The notes under the pieces: model-generated
Told to the model about the DNA's origin: nothing
Seen by the model: the letters and a program-made list of their open reading frames with translations, nothing else
The model's database searches: none
Position numbers and translations under genes: made by a program
Part shown: positions 55,870-64,000 of the stretch, one piece after another
Position numbering within the stretch: position 1 is the first letter of the stretch
Layout of the letters: each line of letters begins with the position of its first letter
DNA from: Fischerella sp. CENA71
Lineage (GTDB): Bacteria; Cyanobacteriota; Cyanobacteriia; Cyanobacteriales; Nostocaceae
Assembly: GCA_024239075.1 (NCBI GenBank)
Contig: JANBVI010000055.1
Span: 124,001 to 188,000, forward strand
Direction of reading: 5' to 3'
DNA length: 64,000 nt

Positions 55870-56853
55870 ATGCCCACTGTTAATGCTGAACAAGAAAACA
55901 CCAATGCCAAATTCACGGCTGATATGGTGCGAACCTATTTGCGCGAAATTGGTCGTGTGCCATTGCTAACCCGCGAACAAGAAATTGTTTATGGTAAGCA
56001 GGTACAGCAAATGATGACATTGCTGGATGCTAAAGAAGCTTTGGTGAAGAAATTGCGCCGCGAACCTAGCCTGGAAGAATGGGCTGTCCACGTGAAAAAA
56101 ACCGAATCAGAAGTGAAGCAGACCGTCCAGCAAGGTAAGCGCGCAAAACAGAAGATGATCGAAGCGAATTTACGCTTGGTTGTTGCGATCGCCAAAAAAT
56201 ACCAGAAACGTAACATGGAGTTTCTGGATTTGATTCAAGAAGGAACACTAGGATTAGAGCGTGGTGTAGAGAAATTTGACCCCACACGAGGTTATAAATT
56301 CTCAACCTATGCTTACTGGTGGATTCGTCAAGCAATCACTCGTGCGATCGCCCAACAAGGCCGTACCATTCGCTTACCCATCCACATTACCGAAAAGCTG
56401 AACAAAATCAAAAAAGTTCAGCGAGAACTCGCTCAAAAATTAGGGCGATCGCCATCTCCTACAGAAATTGCTCAAGAACTGGAATTAGAACCCGCCCAAA
56501 TTCGCGAGTATCTAAACATGGCTCGCCAACCAGTCTCTTTGGATGTCAAAGTAGGCGATAACCAAGATACAGAACTGCAAGAAATGCTCGAAGATGAAGG
56601 CCAGTCACCAGAGTATTACACGACTCAGGAATTCTTGCGCCAAGATTTGAATAACTTGCTTGCAGAACTCACCCCCCAACAGCGAGAAGTATTAGCCTTA
56701 CGCTTTGGTTTGGAAGATGGGAATGAAATGTCTTTGGCTAAAGTCGGTGAACGCTTGAATCTTAGTCGTGAGCGCGTCCGCCAATTGGAACATCAAGCTC
56801 TGGCTCATTTGCGTCGTCGCCGCGCCAATGTTAAAGAGTACATTGCTAGCTAA
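55870..56853 (+). CDS. Group 2 sigma-70 factor
   Basis: A non-essential primary-like sigma factor. About 327 residues: region 1.2 [23 protein letters not shown], region 2 [39 protein letters not shown] and the -10 recognition helix [19 protein letters not shown]. Region 3 runs [20 protein letters not shown], and region 4 ends [20 protein letters not shown]. The short N-terminus (no region 1.1) and close likeness to RpoD place it in group 2 (SigB/C/D/E); I do not assign which. ATG 55870 ([10 protein letters not shown]) is preferred; GTG 55843 is possible. Confidence 0.94.
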   Translation: MPTVNAEQENTNAKFTADMVRTYLREIGRVPLLTREQEIVYGKQVQQMMTLLDAKEALVKKLRREPSLEEWAVHVKKTESEVKQTVQQGKRAKQKMIEANLRLVVAIAKKYQKRNMEFLDLIQEGTLGLERGVEKFDPTRGYKFSTYAYWWIRQAITRAIAQQGRTIRLPIHITEKLNKIKKVQRELAQKLGRSPSPTEIAQELELEPAQIREYLNMARQPVSLDVKVGDNQDTELQEMLEDEGQSPEYYTTQEFLRQDLNNLLAELTPQQREVLALRFGLEDGNEMSLAKVGERLNLSRERVRQLEHQALAHLRRRRANVKEYIAS

Positions 56854-56880
56854 ATGATTGCTTTAGCACTATCGGCGACG

Positions 56881-56911
56881 CGCCTCCTGAACTCAGGGGG
56901 CGATTTTTTTT
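56881..56911 (+). terminator. Rho-independent terminator of the sigma-factor gene
   Basis: CGCCTCCTGA, loop, CAGGGGGCG, then A and eight Ts, starting 28 bases after the stop codon. Confidence 0.9.
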
Positions 56912-57316
56912 AGCTATCAGTGATCAGTTATCAGTGAACATACAAATTTCAAAACTGTTAACTGTCAAAATCCGGAATCGAAAGATTTTATTTTGTATTT
57001 GCATATAGATGTACAAAATTGAGGTGTTCTTCCAGCAAAAGCGTCTTTAGTTTGAAAAATTACAAAATTTATAAGTATTTTAATTTTCTATGACAATCAT
57101 ACTATTGAATTAGTCTATTAGGAGAAACTGCAATAGCTTAACAAATGGTAGTCTAGGATCGAAGATCAGTTAAAATTTAAAGAAAAAATTTATTTGTTGA
57201 CAGAGTTTTTATCGGACAATATAAATCAACCCTTTGACGGAGTTTTGTCCCTTTAATACTTAGTTAAATTTTAAGCAAAAGCCCAAACAAGTATTTTTTA
57301 TTACAGGAGAAATAGG
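56912..57316. other. Intergenic region
   Basis: About 400 AT-rich bases. Short repeat text (TATCAGTGATCAGTTATCAG) at about 56916-56938. No gene recognised. Confidence 0.5.
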
Positions 57317-58174
57317 GTGCTTGAACACATCAACAAATTCCTTCCGCCCCGTCAGTATAGACTTCCCTTAATTGGATTACTGCTTATTCTTGGTGTTGTT
57401 GGCGAGAGGAGTAAACCTGTGTTAAGTAACCAACTCGCTAGATTATACGTGCCTACAAGTCAGGAATTTGGTAATTCAACCACTACTTATAATTGGTTAC
57501 AACGCAAGCCTACTGTTTCTTTAAAATCAACTCTTACCAATAAAGAAATACGTTTACGGAGGGCGCTTGTAGGATCAAGTTCTACACCAAATCAACTTGA
57601 TGTAGAAAATAAACTAGAAAATAAAACAGCATCTACACAATTGCTTGAGAATCCAGCACAAACTTACACTTGGTTACAAGGAAATAATCGTCCTAACTCA
57701 GAAGCAGGAACATCCTTAAGCAGCGAAATCGCAGTAGTAGATACAACTAAAAATCCCCAACAAAGCGCACCTAAAGCATCCACAAAAACAACACAAGTTT
57801 CCTCAAAATCTAAATTTCCTAAACAAGATGGTGTTTATCTTTACGGACAATCACCTAAACCAGGACAGTTAGGACAAGGGTATATCGTATTTGAAAAGCG
57901 TCAGAATAAAATAATTGGTGCTTTGTATATGCCTAGTTCTGAGTATAGTTGCTTCAATGGAACGCTTAATTCCTCTGGAGAGTTGGCGATGACTGTTAGA
58001 GGTTATGTTGGGGAAATTAGTCCGTCGGAAATTGCCAATAGGAATGGTTTACCTCAAAGAAGTGACGAAGAACCTAATATTTATGGTCATTCGGTGGAAT
58101 TGCAAGACTACTATCAAGTAAACTCAATCACTGGTAGCGATCGCCAAATTTTAAAGACGTGTAAAACTAATTAA
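57317..58174 (+). CDS. Secreted or membrane-anchored hypothetical protein
   Basis: A 285-residue protein of unrecognised function. A hydrophobic N-terminal segment (YRLPLIGLLLILGVVG) serves as signal or anchor. Two copies of a (Y)xWLQ motif (TTTYNWLQRKP and AQTYTWLQGNN) lie in a low-complexity Ser/Thr/Gln-rich middle. The C-terminal ~120 residues are compact (DGVYLYGQSPKPGQLGQGYI, FEKRQNKIIGALYMPSSEYS, CFNGTL) and probably a small beta domain. The start is GTG at 57317 with an AGGAG site 10 bases before. The C-terminal domain looks conserved in cyanobacteria, but I cannot name it. Confidence 0.75.
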   Translation: MLEHINKFLPPRQYRLPLIGLLLILGVVGERSKPVLSNQLARLYVPTSQEFGNSTTTYNWLQRKPTVSLKSTLTNKEIRLRRALVGSSSTPNQLDVENKLENKTASTQLLENPAQTYTWLQGNNRPNSEAGTSLSSEIAVVDTTKNPQQSAPKASTKTTQVSSKSKFPKQDGVYLYGQSPKPGQLGQGYIVFEKRQNKIIGALYMPSSEYSCFNGTLNSSGELAMTVRGYVGEISPSEIANRNGLPQRSDEEPNIYGHSVELQDYYQVNSITGSDRQILKTCKTN

Positions 58175-58313
58175 TAAAGCTATTGGTATTACATATTGTG
58201 AATCTCTAGCTAGAAGTAAATACTCAAATGCTGGGAAAATTTGTATAAAAATTATGAATATGAATCCTGAAATTTTCATAATTCATAATTCATAATTTCT
58301 CGAATCATCATTT

Positions 58314-59165
58314 CTATTTGCTGAGATTATTCACCTGCTCAAGAAGTGCCATTACATCACTACGACTGAGTTTCTCTTTCCCATCAGCGATCGCATTGAG
58401 AGTCCCATAAGCCAAACTAAGGGGAATTTGGCAAAAGTCTAAAGTTGGACCAACACTAAGAGCTTTGGTATAGGCTTCTGCCAAGACTAGATTACGACGA
58501 GCATATACCTGCATATTTTCTGCATTCCAACCAGTGGGGAAAAAATTAACGTCACGGGCTAAATCTTCCTTATGGTTACGGAGAATGTTAACTGCTTGTA
58601 GACCTCTACCAAATCCAACAGCATAAGTACGATTAGTCTGTGTGCCATCATACCAAGTCCACAAATCAGAAAGTAACAAGCCAACAGCACCTGCAACCCC
58701 AAAAGTATAGCGGTCTAAATCAGACTCTGTATGAATTTTCCAATTTTTTTCTGCCCAATATGCCATCCTGTCTGCCATCGCCCCAGTTGCATCCCAAATT
58801 CGTGGAGCGATAGTCTCAGGTGCTAGTAGCGCCCATTCCCTAATTCTAACGCTTACCTCTGCTAATAATTTCTCGTGAGAACTAAATCCCCCAGAGAAAG
58901 CATCGATCGTAAAACCGTCAACGGCTGCTTGTAATGTTAAGCTAATTGACCGCAAAATATCTGCTTTAGTCTGGTTATCGAGTTCTGGATGGTCTTCAAT
59001 TTCATCAATGGCTCGCATACACAGATATGCTGATGCTACTGCTTCTTGTAACCCTCGTGGCAAACGGCTAATTGGAATATAAAACGTTCGACTTGTTTGT
59101 TTTAAAATCTCCAAAGCCTCTGTCATTAAATCCATTTCTACATACCTGTGATCGTGTTTGACCAT
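58314..59165 (-). CDS. Squalene/phytoene synthase family protein, probable squalene synthase
   Basis: Head-to-head prenyl transferase, 283 residues. First Asp-rich motif YLCMRAIDEIEDHPELD; second motif region GRGLQAVNILRNHKEDLARD followed by VNFFPTGW; substrate-binding SRTFYIPISRLPRGLQEAVA. It lies on the same strand directly downstream of the squalene-hopene cyclase gene (252-base gap), so it most likely makes squalene for hopanoids. A role as phytoene synthase is less likely because the carotenoid genes are absent. Confidence 0.85.
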   Translation of the reverse strand: MVKHDHRYVEMDLMTEALEILKQTSRTFYIPISRLPRGLQEAVASAYLCMRAIDEIEDHPELDNQTKADILRSISLTLQAAVDGFTIDAFSGGFSSHEKLLAEVSVRIREWALLAPETIAPRIWDATGAMADRMAYWAEKNWKIHTESDLDRYTFGVAGAVGLLLSDLWTWYDGTQTNRTYAVGFGRGLQAVNILRNHKEDLARDVNFFPTGWNAENMQVYARRNLVLAEAYTKALSVGPTLDFCQIPLSLAYGTLNAIADGKEKLSRSDVMALLEQVNNLSK

Positions 59166-59417
59166 ACTAAAATGTTGAATTTTTTATGATTTGACTGAAT
59201 CTTTTTCACTAACCACTTAATAACTTTATTTGCAACTGTTTATTTTGAAAAGTTGGTTAAAATTATGTAATCTTTTGTTCATAATTAAAACCAAAAAGTT
59301 TTGATTGAAATTAATAGCAGGCATCTACGCCATAGAAGTTTCCATTGCGTAGCACTTGGAAGACAATTGTTTCATTAAATCGAATAATTGTCATCCAAAT
59401 GCTTTATTTCAAATAAG

Positions 59418-61328
59418 TCAAGCAAATAATTTTTGATATTGACCCAGAGCTATTAAGGGAAAGTATTGTTGATAGAGATGATACTTCAGATAAAAATGAC
59501 TCGGAAAGCCAGTACCTGTAAAATCGGCTTCATCCCAACTACCATCTGGCAGTTGAGTTTCAAGTAAATAGTCAATTCCCCTCTCAATTGCTGGTTTGGC
59601 AAAATTGCCAGTTGCTCTACCTCCTGCCATTAGTCCTATTAAAGCCCAAGCTGTCTGAGATGCAGTGCTACGTCCTTTCCCCTTCAGACTCGGATCATCG
59701 TAACTACGACAAGTTTCACCCCAACCACCATCTGAGTTTTGACAACTAACTAACCAAGTCGCACCCTGTTCTATATTGTGGTGGTGAGTTTGAGGAACAA
59801 CCAAAGATAAAGCAGCTAAGACACCACTTGTACCGTAAATATAATTAACTCCCCAACGACCAAACCAACAACCTTCAGACTCTTGCTCATTTAAGAGATA
59901 TTTAATGGCACGTTGTTGATTATATATGTCAATTGATAGTTGGCAGCTACCCAACATTTCTAATACTCTGGCGGTGACATCAGCGGTGTTGGGGTCGATC
60001 ATGGCTTTCAAGTCACCGTAAGGAATTTGATTTAGCCAATCTTGATCATTGTCTAGATCAAAAGCAGCCCAACCACCAGCTTTACACTGCATCGACGCCA
60101 CCCAATCTACAGCCCGAACCATAGCTTGCTGTTTGAGTTTTTCGTTCGGAAGTTCGACCTGATTTAGGGCCATGACTACGACAGCTGTATCATCTACATC
60201 AGGATAAAAGCGATTGTCAAATTCAAATGCCCATGCACCTGGTTTACCTTGGCGATTCTTTACAGTCCAATCACCGTAGTCGAGAATTTGCTTATTTAAC
60301 AACCATTCGGCCGCCTGAACTACAGCAGGATGATTGGGTGATAAACCAGAATCAACAAGCGCTCTAATTGCCCAAGCTGTATCCCAAACTGGGGAAACAC
60401 AAGGCTGAACTCGGTAGGTGTCTGCTGTTTCAATGGCAAAGTTATCGACAGCTTGTAATCCTCGCTCCACAATTGGATCAGCTGGGTTGTAATCCAAACA
60501 GCGCAAAGCTAGCAGCGAATTGAGCATAGCAGGAATAATGCCACCCCAGTCACCTGTGGCTTCTTGGCGCTCTAATATCCATTTTTCGGCAGCTTTGATA
60601 CCTTCGGCACGAAAAGGAACTAAATTCAAGTTTTCAGCCAGTTTGAAACCAGAGTCAAGAGTAAGAAATATATCTCCCCAGTTACCATTACGGGGTAATT
60701 CATACTTGACTTTTTCTATACCTTCTGCATATAACTCATTCAGGTTGAAAGCTGGATCAACTTGAAAAACTGGTTTGCGATCGCACACAATCAATAATGG
60801 TACTGTGCTTGATCTTGCCCAACTGGACATTTCGTAGATGTTGAAGAAAAAATTCTCACTCAGCAACATTACCCAGGGTGGTAACGAAGGAATACCCCGC
60901 CAGCTATAGCAACCAATCAGCGCTAGGTGTAACTTTGTAAAAATGCGAGTCCGGCTAATGCCGCCTCGCTCTAGAATAAATCTTTTAGCCTTGATCATGG
61001 CTGGGTCGGTTGGAGGTACACCCAAGAGCCTCAGTGCCATGTATGCTTCTACCGATGTACTTAGTTCTCCGCCATCATCGTAAAAAAGCTCCCAGCCACC
61101 ATGTTCTCGTTGTTGAGAACGCAGATATGCTTCTACTTTGTGTAGAGGTCTGGATTTATCTGTTCCCCAAATTTTATGAAGGAGGACAACCTCCGCAGTG
61201 ATGGTGACGTTAGATTCTAACTCAGCCCACCAATAACCTTGAGGGTTTTGAATCGAAAGTAAATATTTCTGGCTAGTAGCGATCGCATCTGGTAGTTTTG
61301 ATGCGGTCACTCTGTCTTGAATTTGCAT
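59418..61328 (-). CDS. shc: Squalene-hopene cyclase
   Basis: Cyclises squalene to hopene, the base of hopanoid membrane lipids. 636 residues: the acid motif DVDDTAVVV (Asp at 377-380), several QW repeats (for example GGWGETCRSYDDPSLKGKG, GSWDEADFTGTGFP, GGWAAFDLDNDQDWLNQIP), and aromatic-rich pocket stretches. Full length. ATG 61328. It forms a probable two-gene unit with the squalene synthase-like gene. Confidence 0.96.
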   Translation of the reverse strand: MQIQDRVTASKLPDAIATSQKYLLSIQNPQGYWWAELESNVTITAEVVLLHKIWGTDKSRPLHKVEAYLRSQQREHGGWELFYDDGGELSTSVEAYMALRLLGVPPTDPAMIKAKRFILERGGISRTRIFTKLHLALIGCYSWRGIPSLPPWVMLLSENFFFNIYEMSSWARSSTVPLLIVCDRKPVFQVDPAFNLNELYAEGIEKVKYELPRNGNWGDIFLTLDSGFKLAENLNLVPFRAEGIKAAEKWILERQEATGDWGGIIPAMLNSLLALRCLDYNPADPIVERGLQAVDNFAIETADTYRVQPCVSPVWDTAWAIRALVDSGLSPNHPAVVQAAEWLLNKQILDYGDWTVKNRQGKPGAWAFEFDNRFYPDVDDTAVVVMALNQVELPNEKLKQQAMVRAVDWVASMQCKAGGWAAFDLDNDQDWLNQIPYGDLKAMIDPNTADVTARVLEMLGSCQLSIDIYNQQRAIKYLLNEQESEGCWFGRWGVNYIYGTSGVLAALSLVVPQTHHHNIEQGATWLVSCQNSDGGWGETCRSYDDPSLKGKGRSTASQTAWALIGLMAGGRATGNFAKPAIERGIDYLLETQLPDGSWDEADFTGTGFPSHFYLKYHLYQQYFPLIALGQYQKLFA

Positions 61329-61366
61329 GAAACACTTCTCACACTACACTAAATAAAGAGGAGTTC

Positions 61367-61412
61367 GTAGTAAGCACTTTAGTACTTAGATGAGGACTAA
61401 AGTCCTGACTAC
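61367..61412. repeat. Dispersed palindromic repeat, family A, copy 4
   Basis: GTAGTAAGCACTTTAGTACTTA, then GAGGACTAAAGTCCTGACTA. Two-palindrome form like copy 1, upstream of shc. The rest of the gap to 61757 holds a CCAAAATC-type repeat (61715-61738) and no gene. Confidence 0.85.
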
Positions 61413-61757
61413 AAACTGATCAAAATTAATCAAACAGACCACTATTTATACTTTTCAGTAAATTGATGGTAAATTAATCACCAAGTAAATATGGTCATTT
61501 TTATCATTGGTAAAGACTCAATTTAAAAGTAAAAAATTTATCATTAAAATTTGCCATCAACATATTACGGTCTTAGAGGTTGTTTGTAAATGATTGAAAT
61601 GCTTGGCCCGATTTTAATACTTGCGGGTCTAATTCAGTTACTTGCAGTTTAGCGACCACTACTCCTTCTAAGATACAAGGGTGCATTATGGCGGAACGCC
61701 TAACACCAATTATCCAAAATCCAAAATCCAAAATCGGTTGACAAGTAGGATAGCAGA

Positions 61758-63212
61758 ATGGCAAAAGTTGCATTGCTAATCGGGGTTAGCCAGTATAAAT
61801 CTAATTTAATCAAACCGTTAGCTGGTGTGGTTAAAGACATTGAAGCAATGCAGCGTGTTTTGCAGCACGCGAATATTGGTTATTTTGATGAAGTCAAACC
61901 GTTGATTGACTGTGATTGTAGAACCACACACTTAGAAATTGAACGTCTGTTCACCGAACAGCTTCAAACAAACGACCTTGTACTACTCTATTTATCTGGT
62001 CATGGCTTTCGAGATCAAAACGGGTATTTGTACTTTGTCACCCACGACACCGAAATGAATCTCCAGAGACAAGTTTTTACTGGAACTGCGGTATCTGCTA
62101 GGTTTATCCAAGAACAGTGTATGAATCGTAGCCAATCAAAGCGACAGGTGTTAATTCTTGACTGTTGCTTTAGTGGTGCATTTGCTGAGGGGATGAGCGC
62201 CAAAGATTTACTTCCGGCTATTGACATTGATATTGCTGCTCAATTGGGTGGTGAAGGTAGAGCCGTGTTAACCTCTTCGACAGCTACACAAGTTTCCTTT
62301 GAAGATCAAGGAGGCGGAGTTTATACTCAATATTTAATTGAGGGGATTGAAAAGGGAGCAGCTGATACTGATAACGATGGCGTGATTACGGTTGCTGAAC
62401 TACATGATTATGCCAAGCGCAAGGTGCAAGAAGCAAAACCAGCAATGAAGCCTGAAATTTATGCTGTTCGAGAAGGTTATACAATCCGGCTTGCGAAAGC
62501 TCCTGTAGGTGATCCGAAATTAGAGTATCGTAAGGAAGTTGAGAAATGTGTGAGGAAAGATGGTAGTTTTTCAGCAGTTGGGCGCGGTATTCTGAGTCGT
62601 AGGCAAAGGGAATTAAAGTTAACGCTAGAAGAAGCAAGTGCAATCACAGAAGAAGTTCTCAAACCATTCCGTGAGTATCAGCAAAGTTTACGGGAGTATG
62701 AACAGGTTTTGGTTGAGATGTTGCAGGAGGAACCTGTTCTGAGTGATGAAACTTGGGAAGAATTAGAGCGATTTCAGCAGATTCTCAAACTTCGGGATGA
62801 AGATGTTGCACCGATACACGAGCGCTTAATCCTAACCCCGACTCGCAAGCTGGGAGAAGAGCAGGAGGTGAAAGGGGGTCGGGGTTTTGAGGAAGATGAT
62901 CTCAGTTCTGAAAAAGGGATTGATTACACCAAACTGCGTGACCTACTACTAGCAGGAAAGTGGAAAGAAGCTGACCATGAAACCTATCTCGTGATGATTC
63001 AGGCTGTAGGGAAGAAAGAAAACAGCTGGTTCACAGTAGAAGAACTCTTAAACTTTTCCTGCATCGACCTCCGTACGATAGACCATCTATGGGTGAAATA
63101 TAGCAACGGGCGCTTTGGCTTCAGTGTTCAGAAACAAATTTACCTGGAAGTCGGCGGAAAGCTCGACGGCAAATATGACAGAGAAGCCTGGAATAGATTT
63201 GGCATCGCGTAG
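61758..63212 (+). CDS. Caspase-like (peptidase C14) protein with GUN4 domain, C-terminus lost by frameshift
   Basis: 484 residues to the first stop. N-terminal caspase-like domain: MAKVALLIGVSQYKSNLIKP, catalytic His82 in LLYLSGHGFRDQNG and Cys137 in LILDCCFSGAFAEG. A helical middle region (about 255-390; EKCVRKDGSFSAVGRGILSR) follows, then the first two-thirds of a GUN4 domain (YTKLRDLLLAGKWKEADHET, IDLRTIDHLWVKYSNGRFGFS). The domain stops abruptly after EAWNRFGIA; the missing end is present in another frame (63212-63382). Caspase-GUN4 fusions are a cyanobacterial orthocaspase type that may couple porphyrin sensing to proteolysis. Confidence 0.88.
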   Translation: MAKVALLIGVSQYKSNLIKPLAGVVKDIEAMQRVLQHANIGYFDEVKPLIDCDCRTTHLEIERLFTEQLQTNDLVLLYLSGHGFRDQNGYLYFVTHDTEMNLQRQVFTGTAVSARFIQEQCMNRSQSKRQVLILDCCFSGAFAEGMSAKDLLPAIDIDIAAQLGGEGRAVLTSSTATQVSFEDQGGGVYTQYLIEGIEKGAADTDNDGVITVAELHDYAKRKVQEAKPAMKPEIYAVREGYTIRLAKAPVGDPKLEYRKEVEKCVRKDGSFSAVGRGILSRRQRELKLTLEEASAITEEVLKPFREYQQSLREYEQVLVEMLQEEPVLSDETWEELERFQQILKLRDEDVAPIHERLILTPTRKLGEEQEVKGGRGFEEDDLSSEKGIDYTKLRDLLLAGKWKEADHETYLVMIQAVGKKENSWFTVEELLNFSCIDLRTIDHLWVKYSNGRFGFSVQKQIYLEVGGKLDGKYDREAWNRFGIA

Positions 63213-63382
63213 GATGGAGAGTGGAAGGAAACTGGATACTCTACTCTAAAGTAACTTTTGACATCTCAGCACCACAAGGACACCTCCCAATAGGACATCT
63301 GAGGAAGATTTTGTTGTATACGAATTTGTATACAAGTGAGAGGTTGGTTGCCTTCTGTCGCATTGAAACTTGTAAATTGTAA
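63212..63382 (+). pseudogene. Displaced GUN4 C-terminus of the caspase-GUN4 gene
   Basis: In the frame starting at 63212: GWRVEGNWILYSKVTFDISA, then PQGHLPIGHLRK, ending KL-stop at 63380-63382. This is the standard end of a GUN4 domain (compare TAPKGHLPLSNQLR in the gene at 4988-5704). Restoring one base near 63209 (GCG-TAG read as GCG-GTA) joins both parts into one protein. Confidence 0.85.
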
Positions 63383-63572
63383 TATTTAATTTTAAAAAAC
63401 CACTACCACCAACAAGCAACAATCAGCCATCTTTGTCAGGAGTAGTACGAATAGAGTAGTATTTTTCCCCAAGTTTTATGTACCTTACATAAGGTGTTTT
63501 GTGATCTGCAATACGCACACCCATAAGGTAAGAACATATAAGAACATTATCCCTAATCCCCAAGCCCTTATT

Positions 63573-64000
63573 TTACGAACTACGATAGCCGTAAAAGTTA
63601 ATACTATAATCTGTAACTTTCACTCCTGTCTGTTCTTCAACCAAACGAATAATGTCTTCTGGTAATGTGATGTGAACGTCCATAATTTGGTTTGTATCCA
63701 AACAGTTGACATGGCTGTGGGAGTCACTGATATTGCCATACAGACGTCCGTCACAGCGTTCAATACATTCGATGATGCCACCAGAAGATAAAGCTTCTAA
63801 ATTTTGATATACAGAAGTGTGACCGATCGCTTTACCTTGCTGATTGAGGCGATCGTAAATTTCTCTAGCAGAAAGATGCTCTTTTGCTTGCCAAAGCAAC
63901 TCTAGAATAAAGCGACGTTGGCGACTAACACGCATACCCTGTACTTGACACTGCTCTAATGCATCTTCTAAAGAACGAATGGGTTTTGTAGATATTGTCG
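63573..64000 (-). CDS. Fur-family metalloregulator (partial, runs off the right edge)
   Basis: The visible part reads ISTKPIRSLEDALEQCQVQG, then MRVSRQRRFILELLWQAKEH and LSAREIYDRLNQQGKAIGHT, covering the winged helix. The dimerisation half has SDSHSHVNCLDTNQIMDVHI and VEEQTGVKVTDYSINFYGYR. The frame is open to the window end with no start, so a few N-terminal residues are missing; the internal Met at 63935 is not the real start. The family includes Fur, Zur and PerR. The pattern, with a single Cys, an NCLDTNQ loop and an N-terminal helix before MRVSRQR, most resembles cyanobacterial PerR/FurC. It normally represses peroxide-stress or iron genes. Confidence 0.88.
   Translation of the reverse strand, partial: TISTKPIRSLEDALEQCQVQGMRVSRQRRFILELLWQAKEHLSAREIYDRLNQQGKAIGHTSVYQNLEALSSGGIIECIERCDGRLYGNISDSHSHVNCLDTNQIMDVHITLPEDIIRLVEEQTGVKVTDYSINFYGYRSS

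Overview
The window is chromosomal DNA of a filamentous, probably heterocyst-forming (Nostocales-type) cyanobacterium. Reasons: the HIP1 octamer GCGATCGC is scattered through genes; heptamer and octamer tandem repeats of the kind known from Nostoc/Anabaena occur in many gaps; and the genes are cyanobacterial (Psb27, CofH, GUN4 domains, DUF3318, DUF1822, CHAT and caspase-like proteins, group 2 sigma factor, squalene-hopene cyclase). No tRNA or rRNA gene was recognised.

Layout. 1-8.8 kb: a membrane-anchored proline-rich protein, mnmG, an ABC-transporter ATPase, a small CopG/GUN4/HicB cluster, icd and a solitary D12-class adenine methylase. 8.8-24 kb: small conserved proteins, an ArnT/PMT-like glycosyltransferase carrying repeat-derived sequence, a methyltransferase with an in-frame stop, a GT2-GtrA protein, cofH, psb27, a GHL10-type secreted protein, 5-formyl-THF cyclo-ligase, a transporter-HEAT fusion and infC.

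23.6-37.2 kb: a complete type I-D CRISPR-Cas locus. A WYL-type regulator is divergent from cas3', cas10d, csc2, csc1, cas6, cas4, cas1 and cas2, followed by a leader and an array of 10 full repeats. It has unusual additions: a degenerate repeat-spacer-repeat unit between cas3' and cas10d, a small winged-helix ORF, a candidate structured RNA before cas10d, a candidate operator motif repeated three times, and an opposite-strand gene wedged between csc1 and cas6. The far end of the array is cut by a dispersed palindromic repeat that starts inside the eleventh repeat.

37.2-47.6 kb: an acyltransferase, pepP, an IS630-type remnant, then a sigma-like / DUF1822 / CHAT-NTPase-WD40 operon facing a membrane-anchored NYN-nuclease gene. 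This looks like a self-contained signalling or conflict module. 47.6-64 kb: a PaaK-like ligase, two tandem zinc-ribbon Ser/Thr kinases, speH-speE, a group 2 sigma factor with a 1-kb upstream region, a secreted protein, a squalene synthase-like gene with shc, a caspase-GUN4 gene broken by a one-base frameshift, and a Fur-family gene running off the right edge.

Two broken genes (the methyltransferase and caspase-GUN4), two families of dispersed palindromes and repeat tracts inside or at the ends of coding regions point to active small-scale repeat dynamics in this genome. All functions are read from sequence motifs; no database search was run.
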